A DNA stretch of 64,000 nucleotides. Source: Ilex aquifolium. Taxonomy: Eukaryota > Streptophyta > Magnoliopsida > Aquifoliales > Aquifoliaceae. Location: contig OX637394.1 in assembly GCA_951799425.1 (NCBI GenBank), positions 36,058,001 to 36,122,000 of the forward strand. Direction: 5' to 3'. Below, in pieces: positions 46,179-56,375 of this stretch. Below the pieces are notes generated by a model. That model saw only the letters and a list, made by a program, of their open reading frames with translations, was not told the DNA's origin and searched no databases. Made by a program: the position numbers and the translations under genes. Every line of letters begins with the position of its first letter. The first letter of the stretch is position 1.

Positions 46179-47612
46179 CCATTGCTAGCAACTTCCAATG
46201 CCTTAATCAATTGCAGGAATGGAGTCATGAAATTAACTTTTGGGAATATGACTCTCGAACTGAACATTTTCAATATTGCTAAACATCCAGAAGAAGAAAA
46301 GGAAGAAAGGGAAGTAAACTCCATAGAATCTTTGATACATGAACATCTGGATGATACATTCTGTGAGGATCCTACTGAATCATCTCTGTTAGAACTCATC
46401 TCATCAGAAACAACAGATGATGACCCAAATCCACCAAGTGGCCCTACTCATACTGTTGAGACATGGGCACCCAAATTCGAAGAAATTTCACCAAGTGGCA
46501 CAAAGCCAGTCTCATCAAGTGTTAGCCCACCAAAGCCTGAATTGAAACCTCTCACATCTGACCTCAAATATGCATTTTTAGGGGAGAATGAGTCATACCC
46601 AGTGGTAATTTCATCTAAACTCACAGACTTACAAGAGTCTAAACTAATTGAAGTTCTTCGAAGTCATAAAAACACCATTGGATGGACCATCGCTGACTTG
46701 AAAGGTATAAGCCCGTTAATCTGCAATCATGCCATATACCTTGAAGAGGATTCAAAACCCTCTCGTCAAATGCAGCGACGACTAAACCCTCATATGAAGG
46801 AAGTTGTGAGAATTGAGGTACTCAAACTCTTAGATGCAGGGATAATCTTCCCTATCTTAGATAGTAAATGGGTTAGTCCAACCCAAGTTGTGCCAAAAAA
46901 ATCTGGGGTCACAGTGGTCAAAAATGATGCAAATGAACTAGTACCAACTCGAGTCGTCACAGAATGGTGAATGTGCATTCATTATCGAAAACTCAATTTG
47001 GTCACTAGAAAAGATCATTTTCCTCTCCCATTTCTTGACCAAGTCCTAGAGAGAATTGCAGGCCATGCATTTTACTGTTTTTTAGATGGGTATTCAGGGT
47101 ATAACCAAATTGAGATAGCCCTAGATGATCAGGAGAAAACAACCTTCACATGCCCCTTTGACACCTTTGCATTCAAAAGGATGCCATTTGAACTTTGTAA
47201 CGCTTCTGCAACATTCCAAAGATGTATGCTAAGCTTGTTTAGTGATATGGTTGAAATTTTTTTGGAAGTATTCATGGATGACTTCTCTGTCTATGGTGAT
47301 TCCTTCGATTTGTGTTTAACCAATCTGGAGAAAGTACTGATCAGATGTAAGGAAGCCAACCTAGTGCTCAATTGGGAAAAATGCCATTTTATGGTAACAC
47401 AGGGCATTGTCCTTGGTCACATTGTGTCGTCTGAAGGCATGAAAGTTGACAAGGCAAAAATAGATCTGATTGGAAATTTGCCTGCCCCTAAGACTGTAAA
47501 GGATGTTCGATCATTCCTAGGACATGCAGGTTTCTATAGGAAATTCATAAAAGATTTCAGTACCATAGCAAAACCCATGTGTCACCTCCTAAGTCAGGAT
47601 GTAATCTTTGAT
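46179..47612 (+). pseudogene. Element E protease end, linker and reverse transcriptase
   Basis: Single frame shared with the rest of pol. It starts with the protease C-terminal segment and the KLTFGNMTLELNIFNIAKHPEEE linker, then an acidic spacer. RT follows: WVSPTQVVPKKSGVTVV, YRKLNLVTRKDHFPLPFLDQVLERIAG, FLDGYSGYNQI with the first catalytic Asp, and the FMDDFSVYGDSF active site at 47271-47306. Last come NWEKCHFMVTQGIVLGHIVS and RSFLGHAGFYRKFIKDF. The only break is TGA at 46968-46970, where Arg is usual. All RT catalytic Asp residues remain. Confidence 0.93.
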
Positions 47613-48100
47613 TAGAATGAAGCATGCCAAAAAGCCTTTGACAAGCTAAAAGACATGTTAATTTCTGCACCAATAATGCAACCCCTTGACTGGAATCTTC
47701 TCTTTGAACTAATGTGTGATGCAAGTGATTTTGCTGTAGGTGCTGTATTGGGACAAAGAAAAGATAAGAAACCCCATGTGATTTACTATGCAAGCAAAAC
47801 TTTGAATGATGCTCAAATGAATTATTCGACAACTGAGAAAGAATTGCTTGCTGTAGTTTTTGCACTGGAAAAATTCCGTTCTTATCTTGTTGGTTCTTCT
47901 GTTACTGTATTCACTGACCATGCAGCCCTAAAACTTTTGCTCACAAAGAAGGACGCCAAACCAAGACTCTTGAGATGGATACTTTTGCTCCAAGAGTTTG
48001 ATCTTGTCATCAAGGACAAGAAATGTGTCGAGAATGTGGTGGCAAATCATCTGTCCAGACTAACTTATGAATTTCATGAGGATAGACTGCCAATCAATGA
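47613..48100 (+). pseudogene. Element E RNase H
   Basis: Follows RT in the same frame after TAG at 47613-47615, where Trp is usual. [79 protein letters not shown] and VANHLSRL mark a complete RNase H domain. The acidic residues of CDASD, TTEKE and FTDHA are all present. Confidence 0.92.
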
Positions 48101-49514
48101 GAAATTCCCCAATGAAAAATTGTTCATGATTGATAGGACACCATGGTATGCAGACATTTCTAACTATCTTGCTACTGGTACACTCCCTCCATCCTTTACC
48201 ATGTTGGACAAAAAGAAATTTCTGAGGGAGGTTCGTAACTTCTTTTGGGAGGATCCTTACGTATTCAAGTACTGTAAAGATCAAATCATAAGACGTTGCA
48301 TCCCTGCTCATGAAAGTAGCCAGGTAATAACATTTTGTCATTCTGAAGCATGCGGTGGCCACTTTTCATCAAGAAAAACAGCTGCAAAAATATTGCAGTG
48401 TGGATTTTACTGGCCCACACTTTTCAAAGATATCCATGCCTTTTGTTTAAATTGTGATAGGTGTCAAAGGTTGGGAAACATTTCTAAAAGAAATATGATG
48501 CCCTTAAACCCCATTCTGGTAATTGAAATTTTTGACTGTTAGGGCATCGATTTTATGGGACCATTTCCCCCTTCCTTTGGCTATCTGTACATTTTAGTGG
48601 CTGTAGACTATGTATCCAAATGGGTTGAAGCAATTTCATACCGAAACAATGATCACAAAATAGTTATCAAATTTTTGAAAGAAAATATTTTGTCCCGGTT
48701 TGGAATTCTGAAATCAATCATAAGCGATGGGGGTGCTCATTTTTGCAATCATCCTTTCTGGAATTTAATGAAAAAATACTTGATTTTTCACAAAATTGCA
48801 ACCCCTTATCACCCACAGACCAGTGGACAAGCTGAGTTAGCTAATCGGGAGATCAAATTAATTTTGGAAAAAACGGTGAATCCAGATCGCAAAGATTGGT
48901 CGTTAAGACTAACTAATGCGCTCTGGGCATACCGTACTGCTTTTAAAACAATTTTAGGCATGTCTCCTTATCGATTAGTCTATGGAAAGCTATGTCACTT
49001 GCCTGTGGAATTGGAACATAGGGCATATTGGGCCATCAAAGCAATAAATTTTGAATTGGACAAGGCTGGGCTAGCAAGGAAACTTCAGATAAATGAATTG
49101 GAGGAATTGAGAAATGAAGCATATGAAAATGTTAAGATTGCTAAAACCAGGATGAAAATTCTTCATGACAAACACATTGTGCGGAAATCTTTTGAGCCAT
49201 CTCAAAAAGTCTTGCTATTTAATTCAAGACTCCACATCTTTCCTGGTAAGTTGAAATCAAGATGGACTGGGCCTTACATTGTCAAAAAGGTGTTTGAACA
49301 TGGAGCAGTTGAAGTGGAAAACCCAGCAAACGGTAATAGTTTTACTGTTAATGGTCAGCGGTTAAAACCATTTTTGGAGGATTTTGTTAAAAATGTGGAA
49401 ACCATTCTTTTAATGGAACCAGAGTACTCCACCGAAATTCACGCCTGCCCACACTCCAGTGGATTGGGTCAGGAAAAATCTACTCCAACCCGACCCACTG
49501 GGGCGCCTTTATAA
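48101..49514 (+). pseudogene. Element E integrase
   Basis: Zinc domain [19 protein letters not shown]...CDRC, followed by TAG at 48540-48542 (Trp usual) just before GIDFMGPF. The catalytic core has Asp in [12 protein letters not shown], Asp in SDGGAHFCN and Glu in [11 protein letters not shown]. After that come [20 protein letters not shown], and in the C-terminal domain [14 protein letters not shown] (GPY/F module) and [13 protein letters not shown]. The frame runs to a stop at 49514, about 25 codons longer than the conserved end. Catalytic residues are intact; one nonsense codon disables it. Confidence 0.93.
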
Positions 49515-50099
49515 GGCACCCACTTTTTCTCCTAGCTGCCGCAATTGCCCCCCCCCCCCCTTTTCTTCTTCTTCTTCTTCTTTTTCTTTTCTTCTTTTTC
49601 CTTCTGTTCGTCTTCGAGTTCTCTGTTATCCGAGAAACCACCCATGACCACACACTCCACAAACACGATATTTTGCTTCATGTTTTGCATTTTAATCTTA
49701 TATTTGCTCATGTGTGTTCTTCTTTTATTCGCACTCACACATAAGGATTTTCAGCCTACCCGAAATCCAGATCTGTGCACAGATGAGTAATTTTTGTGTT
49801 TTTATTTGTAGGTCTCAGCGGGTGAACAGATCTATACCATTCAACTTCGTCTCCACAATCCATGAACCGGTAAATTCGAAATATTGGGGACAATGTTCAG
49901 TTTAGGTTGGGGGGTATGATCAGTTCATCAGTTCATTAGTTCATATTTTCGTAAATTTTTAATTTTTATATTGTTGTTGTTGATCATGTTTGAACATTGA
50001 TTGTATGAATTGATGATTATGCTTATGAATCAACTTCAATCGTCTTTGTGGCTGGCAGACGTTAAAGAACCAGATAGTGAGTCTTAAAACTTAGCAATC
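49515..50099 (+). other. E post-pol spacer with pyrimidine tract
   Basis: A C11 run followed by (CTT)n at 49549-49610, then the conserved post-pol block (49881-49915). Next is a segment at 50041-50083 (TCGTCTTTGTGGCTGGCAGA and on) that is nearly identical to B 20656-20698 and leads into the small ORF. Confidence 0.7.
49881..49915 (+). other. Post-pol conserved block with polypurine-like tract (E)
   Basis: ATATTGGGGACAATG, TTCAGTTT, AGGTTGGGGGGT. It is a near copy of the true polypurine tract, placed 4.3 kb upstream of the 3' LTR and followed by ATGATCAG rather than an LTR. Confidence 0.68.
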
Positions 50100-50509
50100 A
50101 TGGATGTAAAACTTTTTTGGTTTAGCCCAGGAGTTCTACGTACCTTTCCATCTGATGTACATACTATGATCATGAGAAAAGCAAGATTAGTAAGGAAGGC
50201 TGAAATCCAAGAAAAACAAGCGAAACCCCTCTGTGGCAGAAGCAGCTTTGCCAAACACCGTCGTGCCAAAAGGCTTGGTGCCTGTAAACAGTGTGGCAGA
50301 GTCTTTCACGAAAAAGGTACAACCAGTGTTCTGAACCAATTTTCGGTCGTGCACTTGATCGATTAGATTGGATAGTGAATGGGCTGAGTAAGGATTACCC
50401 TGATACGCCATGCTATTCCGGTACTTTGCTTAACCGGTTTGTGAGAGAGGAAGTTGGGAGAGTTACTGGTTGTCCATTCTACACAGACACAGATGGAGAC
50501 TCGGATTAA
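50100..50509 (+). pseudogene. Small Cys-containing ORF of element E (unrecognised family), one frameshift
   Basis: From ATG 50100 the first frame gives a hydrophobic start (MDVKLFWFSPGVLRTF), a basic stretch (RKARLVRKAEIQEKQAK), then CGRSSFAKHRRAKRLGACKQC and a nearby His. A 1-nt slip in the GAAAAAGG run near 50310-50320 moves to the frame carrying NQC, GRALDRLDWI, YPDTPCYSGTL, RFVREEVGRV and the terminal DGDSD with TAA-class stop at 50509. Spaced C-x2-C, H and C residues look like a zinc-binding module. Element B has a homologue at 20262-20612 in the same position. I do not recognise the family. Confidence 0.62.
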
Positions 50510-50781
50510 ATAATTTTCTATAGGAAATGTGTACTTTTGTTGGGGGAGTGAAAGCCAAAGGTCCGAATTTGTTGTAAAAAGTGTATAAAAATCTTTTTGT
50601 ATAAATTCTTTTGACTGAAATGAAAATATGGGCCGAGTAAGGAATGCCCCAGAATACCAACCTGAAGCGTGGGTAGGGGCTTATCCTGAGACGACATAGG
50701 TTTTTGATTTAAAATTATGTGTTTAGCCTTCTTTGATTGTGTATAGTGTAGTGGAGAAAATTTTTAATTTTTTTGGTTCAA

Positions 50782-51063
50782 CGTTCGAACGCCAGGTGAC
50801 GTTCGAACGTCATCTGCTTACAGTACTCAGCCTCTGATGAAGCTTCTGATGAAACTTAAAAGTACTGGGAGCTCAGTCCGTTCGAACGCCAATAGACCGT
50901 TCGAACGAGATTAACGTTCGAACGCCAATAGAACGTTCGAACGTTAGATGCTTACAGTACTTTGGCCTCTGACAGAAACTCAAAAGTATTGAGAGCTCAC
51001 CACGTTCGAACGCCAAACCACGTTCAAACGATTTGTTTAAATCTTTCTAGACACGTTCGAACG
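50782..51063. repeat. CGTTCGAACG palindrome array, internal copy in E
   Basis: About nine copies of the LTR palindrome, mostly in pairs with 8-9 base spacers (CCAGGTGA, CCAATAGAA, CCAAACCA), between the small ORF and the accessory ORF. The spacers start CCA as they do in the LTR. Confidence 0.93.
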
Positions 51064-51075
51064 TTACGACTCAGG

Positions 51076-51084
51076 CTATAAAAG
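51076..51084 (+). promoter_or_regulatory. Internal TATA box of element E
   Basis: CTATAAAAG, 13 bases after the last palindrome and 216 bases before the ATG of the accessory ORF. A C/A-rich leader follows. The geometry matches element B. Confidence 0.62.
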
Positions 51085-51292
51085 TCTGGTTCGTCTTCTT
51101 CATTTCAAAACCCTCCAAACCTCTGAAAACCCGAAAAACCCTTGGAGACTTTTCACTACCCAGACCCCAAAACCCCAACCATTCTCCATTTTCACCAAAA
51201 ATCAACCCTCCCAAGACATTTTCCACTTCAAGAAGATCTATTTTCACAAAGAAATCAAAGATTTCAAAACCCTCCAACTCAAAAACCGAAAA

Positions 51293-52324
51293 ATGCCAAG
51301 AGTCAAGCTTCCTGCCAAGAGGAACTCAAACACCCAAGAGCCTAATTTTGTCGAAGAAGTGGTGGAGGTGAGAGAAGGAATGCCACCACTCACAAGGAAA
51401 TACGACAAGAATCGATTCCCCACAGCTCTGAAAGCTGACAGGCATGAAAATTTCTACCAAAACAAAGCCATTGTTTGTGAAAGAGATGTAATTTTGGCTG
51501 ATTTTGCGGAGTTGGGGATCTTTGTGGAGATGGAGAGGAGGGGGTGGTTGTTTTATTTGAGAAATGGCGGTGAGGCCATAGTCGACTTGGTGCGGGAGTT
51601 TTACTCCAACGCCGAGATCATTGACGGGGAAATTCGAACATATGTAAGGGGAGTCCATGTGGACGTTGATAAAAATTATATTTGGGGGGTAAGGCAAGAA
51701 GTTCCTCGGGTTCCAAATCCCGCTTATCCCCCAAGGAAGAATGTGGCGATGAATGAAGTGGGGAAGGAACTGACTGGGGTACCCAATTTTTCGTGGACTG
51801 GGAAGAAATTTTTGAGGCAAAGGGAGCTCACCGACAAATACAAAATGTTAAATTTGATTGCGGTGTCCAACTTCGCTCCCATAGGAAGAAATAATGAAAT
51901 TCTACCTGACCTGGCCCGGTTGCTCTATGCAATTGGAAAAGGTCACAATATTGATCTCCCCTCCCTCATCTTGAGTGAAATGAAGAAAGGATGCGACGTG
52001 AATAGGAGGTCCCTTCCTTTTGGCACCCTAGTAACTGAAATGTGCACGGAAAATGGGGTGAGGGTGAAGCCAGAAATGGAAATCCAAAAGCCAATGGGGC
52101 CACTGAACAAGACTTCCTTTCGAAGGAGCCAAAGTCATAGTGGCGGCCCGGCAGTCAGACAGGATATGTCACCCACCCACGGAGTGGATGAGGTACAAGA
52201 GGAACTTGATGCAAAGGAGGAGAAAGACATGGAGGTAGAGAGAGATCAGCCACCAGAGGCAGGCCCTAGCACCAGCACCCGACGCTCCTTACGGGACATC
52301 ATGCTTAGCATTGAAGCTAAGTAG
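51293..52324 (+). CDS. Transposase_32-like accessory protein of element E, intact ORF
   Basis: A complete 343-codon ORF, the only long element gene in E without a visible break. The N-terminus is basic (MPRVKLPAKRNSN). A globular region follows (about residues 30-265) with a conserved order: FYQNKAIVCERDV, an ERRGWLFYLRN segment, VREFYSNAEIIDGEIRTYVRGVHVDVD, LRQRELTDKYKMLNLIAVSNFAPIGRNNEI, and LLYAIGKGHNIDLPSLILSEMKK. The tail is Ser/Glu-rich and ends STSTRRSLRDIMLSIEAK. The pattern matches the plant-transposon-protein family (Pfam Transposase_32) as I remember it. No membrane segment is visible, so it is not an envelope-like protein by sequence. It probably has its own promoter, with the element LTR palindromes upstream. 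Function is unknown. Confidence 0.8.
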   Translation: MPRVKLPAKRNSNTQEPNFVEEVVEVREGMPPLTRKYDKNRFPTALKADRHENFYQNKAIVCERDVILADFAELGIFVEMERRGWLFYLRNGGEAIVDLVREFYSNAEIIDGEIRTYVRGVHVDVDKNYIWGVRQEVPRVPNPAYPPRKNVAMNEVGKELTGVPNFSWTGKKFLRQRELTDKYKMLNLIAVSNFAPIGRNNEILPDLARLLYAIGKGHNIDLPSLILSEMKKGCDVNRRSLPFGTLVTEMCTENGVRVKPEMEIQKPMGPLNKTSFRRSQSHSGGPAVRQDMSPTHGVDEVQEELDAKEEKDMEVERDQPPEAGPSTSTRRSLRDIMLSIEAK

Positions 52325-54204
52325 GATGAGATCCTTAGGCTTATGAGAGGTGGTGGACATGGTGGACAGGGTGGGCATGCAGAAGAGTGAGAGAGAGAGA
52401 TCCCTATCCCTGTTCTTGTTTTTTTATGTTTGTTTAAAGTGCTTCTTTTTATGAATTTCTTCTTTGATAGTTGTAAGTTTTTGTGTGATTGTGAATGAAT
52501 TGAACCGTTGATATTAAAAGATGATATTTTGAGAAATGAATGGTCCCATTCATCACTTTTATTTGTTTTAATGCATTTGTAGATTTAGCATAAAATTAAA
52601 ATGTGATGGAACAAATGTGGATGTTAAGAATGCAGGCTAGAGTAAATATGCACATGATTGGTTTGACACCTCAATTTATCAACCGAGACTTAAAACTACA
52701 TTTCTTGAAAAAAATTGGTATTCTCTCTATACTTAAATTGTCATTTGTGCATCGATATTTGTTATTTTAAAAGTACAGGAAGATCTGACTCGAAAATGGA
52801 ATTGGTATATAACCAATACCCCCTGGAAAACCCGACATACACAGTGGAGATAACAAAGAACACCAGGGTGAGTTTCGAACCTAACGATGCTTTCGAGAGA
52901 CAATCGATGTTTACTCAAGTAAATTCTTTTCACTCTCAATTTTTGAATGATCTCATTAACCTTGCTTTGATTGACTCACTTAAAAGTGATCTATTGACAT
53001 ATCCCACAAGGAACCATCGCATACGACACATACATGTGCACATGCTTGAGAAATGATCTTAAGCCATCTTTGATATAATATTGAGCCTTAGACCTTTCTT
53101 TGACAAAATTTATCCCTTGTTAGCCATGTTTGAGCCATCAATGTATGAATTTTTCTTTGATAAACCTATATGATTACCAATCCACAGGAAAACATATTTG
53201 ACATACCTTGGCTATCTAATTTTCTTACATCCTCTTTGTAATATGATACAGAAAAAGGAAAAGAAAAAGAAGCATTCGAGATTATCATCCAAGAAGAGTT
53301 GATTGGAACAATTGAAACAGAAAAGAAGCAAAAAGGCAAGAACTTGCCAAGAAATTGAAAAATAAGAAAAGTGAAAGAAAGAAATGTCATCTCTAGGCGA
53401 AATATCAAAAATTTAGAAAAAGGTGTGCTACAATACGTAAACAGAAGATAGCTTTTGAAAATCCCTGACGTCGTTTCGTTAGCCACTGACCTCTGGCCAC
53501 GCTACAACCTATGAAAAGCCCTAATTGATCTCAAGTCTGTTACATGCATGTGTTGTTAATCAAAATTGGGATATGGTAAATAGCATTTCTTTAAATTGCG
53601 TCAATATTCTTCCATTAGATTATGCCAAACATAAGTAGTTGCTTCTTTAAAATTTCACTCATTTCCTAATTGTGCATGTGATTTTTCGATTGGCCATCTT
53701 CTGATCACATGATCTGTGAGAAATAAGTCACTATAATCAGAGTGAATTTTTGCTGAGGGTATACTACGTGAGGTTTGTGAAATCGAAACTATCCATGGAA
53801 GGTGGTAAAAGGGAGTATTTGTTATATAACAATTCTTGTTGCTTGAATGATCATTCCTACTGCATTGAGAATTTCAAATACCAATGTAACAAATGATAAT
53901 TTTTGCATAGAATGAATACTTGTGAAGTAAGGACGTGTGAGATATAAGTCAAAAATTGAGAATCTGGTGTCCCAATGACCATGATGCTAATTTACTTTAA
54001 TCAGCACTCTCCTATGCACATCTGTTCGACTGAAGTTTGTGGGTAGCTTCCTTGGAAACCCTCACGAAACAACACTCGTCCGCTAGGGTAAACCTAGTGG
54101 TTCAACGGCTTGTTGCATAAGCTAAATGCAACCGGATGACCTACGAAAATGGCATTAGGAGTAGATTTTTCTCTTTTTTATATTACTAGAGACTAGTAAT
54201 ATTT
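52325..54204 (+). other. 3' untranslated region of E (region X)
   Basis: Non-coding, AT-rich. It contains the GAGCCTTAGACC and GACAAAATTTATCCCT words shared with F and D, and near the end a CCTCACGAAACAACACTCGT block shared with F (about 41276). The MVFSLYLNC-type open frame at 52715-53056 has no known relative. No gene is called here. Confidence 0.7.
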
Positions 54205-54217
54205 AGGTTGGGGAGTG
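54205..54217 (+). other. Polypurine tract of element E
   Basis: AGGTTGGGGAGTG directly before the 3' LTR. Confidence 0.92.
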
Positions 54218-54402
54218 TGATTAGCACTTAAAATTAGCATATTACTATGCCGTTTTAAGACTAATTGTACTTTGATGGAGTTTAAGTGATGTCATTTCAG
54301 GCCCTAAACTGAACAAGGACCCAAGAACAATAAGTACCACACTTGGATGCAACACCAGCACATTAGAGCCCAAAATTGGAGAAGCTTGGAGCACAACCAG
54401 AA

Positions 54403-54746
54403 CGTTCGAACACCAACTCACGTTCGAACGTCCACATTACACTATAGCAGACTCAACTGCTAAGAGAAGGCGTGTTGCACTTAGGAAAGAAGACTGAAGC
54501 TCTGAAGCACTTGAGTGTCACGTTCGAACGCCAACTCACGTTCGAACGTGCACTTGAGTTGATTGAAGACCAGACTACTGCATAGAGTTGGAACTGAACT
54601 TCATAGAAGACCAACAGACCACTCGAGTGAAAGGGTCAGAACACATCTGGCGTTCGAACGCCCTTAGTGCAAAAATAGAAGAAACGTTCGAACGACAGTC
54701 AACGTTCGAACGCCCTTAGGTCAAAAACAGAAACAACGTTCAAACG
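54403..54746. repeat. CGTTCGAACG palindrome array in E 3' LTR
   Basis: Same order as in the 5' LTR, with one copy lost and a few cores altered (CGTTCAAACG). Confidence 0.92.
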
Positions 54747-54839
54747 TTCTCCACAGACTGGCAGCAGAGTGGTTGGCTTTTCACTTGGACTTGGGCGGCA
54801 AACACTATTCATTCACCTCCTCTTGTCTCCTCCTCTTCC

Positions 54840-54848
54840 CTATAAATA
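54840..54848 (+). promoter_or_regulatory. TATA box of E 3' LTR
   Basis: CTATAAATA, identical to the 5' LTR copy. It could drive read-through into the D sequence. Confidence 0.65.
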
Positions 54849-56147
54849 CTCCCCTTGTTGGAGAGCTAAAGAGAGCCAAGTAGAATAGTTGATGGAAGCT
54901 TAGACTCCCACTCACATTGTAGATTTAGCTCATTTTCCTTGTATGAAGTCTTTATCTTAGAGATTAGTTTGGCTTTACTCCAACATCTCTTGCTTGTTAT
55001 AAAAGTAATTTTATGCTTATGCTTATGCTTATGCTTTCATTTTACATGCATAGAAGAGAGATAGTTCATCTTTTGGTTGAGGAAGCAACCCTCCAATTCT
55101 TGGTTGAGGAAGCCACCCTCCAAATGTGACTAGCTTTCTTCTACTTTTATTGTTCATGCATTTCACTTCCATTGCTTGAGCTTCTTTCTTTCTTAGAAGA
55201 GTGAAACTCTTCCACTTTTCTAGAGCTTTACCAAAGCCCTGAAGGGTGGAACGTGATTCACCCATTCTTTGTTAAAGATTGGCTCCGTGTTTGTTGTTAC
55301 TTTATCTTTTAAGTTCTCTACTTGGAGGGATGAGCATCACTCACTTTTCTAGCTTTACCCAAGCCATGAAGAGTGAGTAGTTTCTCATTCACTCTTTAGT
55401 AAGAGGAGAAGGGCATGTATAAGTTATCCGGGAATCATATTTGTGCATTGTTTTTATGCTTAACGTTTATTTCTTCTTGTTATTGGATGATTGATTGCAT
55501 CTAGCAAAGCTAAGGTACTTTGTATAACTATGGGCTCTTTCTATGACACGGATGATTCTTGCATAGAAAGACTCATCAGTTCAAGGCAAGTACCCCGGCT
55601 AGATCCTCTTGACTACCCTTCAATCCTCCCCCTTATTGTACTTCATTTAAAGAATGGAATATTAATATCATGATTGGATGTCTTGTAGCAACACTTGCTT
55701 GTTTGTAGAAGGGTTAAGTCTCGGCACAGGCAATTCTTGTAAACTTCTAGAAAGACATCGGAATCATGTTCTTAATTCTCACAATCCATCTTTATCTTCC
55801 GATTAACTTGCTGTTGACACGGGAGTTAATTGAGTTATCAAGCACAATTATGACAAACCGGATAACTAACTACATGTCCAGATCCTTGCACTAAAGAGTG
55901 ACTCTTTTTAATTAGCACTTATCTCCTGTTTTGTTAAGAAAATCCTCTTGGAAAGAATCTTATATTCTGTCCAGGAAAACTCATATCTCACAGCAAATCT
56001 CAAGGGTTACAATCAATAGGTCTCTACCACTGCTTACCTCAGAAATATCAACAAAAGTTCCCTGTGGATTCGACTCCGGACTCAAACCGGATTATTACTA
56101 CTGCTTGACCGCCTGCACTTGGGTGTACACATTTCAGATCAAGATCA

Positions 56148-56375
56148 GGGTCCTCATAGGTGAGGGCCACATAGTCGCTGAGCGTCCTACCCCCATCCAC
56201 ATTGTGTGGGTAGACCGGGGTAGTTAGGGGAGGCCTCTCGTATCCCATTACCATAGCAATTGTGTCGGGGGTCACCTCAAAGGTCTTCCCCCGCACATTC
56301 GTCCTTAGCCTTCCCCCGTCTTCACCAAACACTAACAACTTTTGATAAAATTCCCAACACATCCCCCAGTTGTAC
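56148..56375 (-). pseudogene. D Transposase_32-like ORF, middle part
   Basis: On the minus strand this encodes YNWGMCWEFYQKLLVFGEDG, then an RTNVRGKTFEVTPDTIAMVMG segment (the position of the RTYVRG block in E) and DGGRTLSDYVALTYEDPD, which is cut by E at 56148. The first 87 bases in reading order (56375-56289) are duplicated exactly at 58272-58358, on the other side of LTR G. Confidence 0.75.
56289..56375. repeat. Left copy of 87-bp target duplication around G
   Basis: Identical to 58272-58358. It starts CCCCGCACATTCG and ends CAGTTGTAC, directly before the LTR TG at 56376. Confidence 0.95.

Larger units (their letters stand above)
32993..56147 (+). mobile_element. Element E: recent Athila element with nested F and a solo LTR
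   Basis: Near-identical LTRs (32993-34928 and 54218-56147; about 30 differences by eye over 1.93 kb plus small indels) are flanked by exact TSD GGGTC (32988-32992 and 56148-56152). In order: primer-binding site, gag, protease, RT, RNase H, integrase, post-pol block, small Cys-containing ORF, palindrome cluster, TATA box, Transposase_32-like ORF, 3' untranslated region, polypurine tract. Without F and the nested solo LTR it is about 14.3 kb. Pol is one frame with three nonsense codons, and gag has one. Confidence 0.96.
54218..56147 (+). mobile_element. 3' LTR of element E
   Basis: A 1930-bp partner of the 5' LTR, ending ATCAAGATCA before TSD GGGTC. The palindrome array at 54403-54746 lacks one 19-bp unit present in the 5' LTR and has TGCTTA repeats extended near 55015. 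The TATA box is at 54840. Confidence 0.96.

Noticed and set aside
51293-52324. Reading the E accessory ORF as a retroviral envelope gene
   Set aside because: No signal peptide or transmembrane segment is visible, and the residue pattern instead fits the plant-transposon-protein family.
52715-53056. Possible small gene after the E accessory ORF
   Set aside because: No homologue in B, D or F at the corresponding place, and no motif; treated as non-coding region X.
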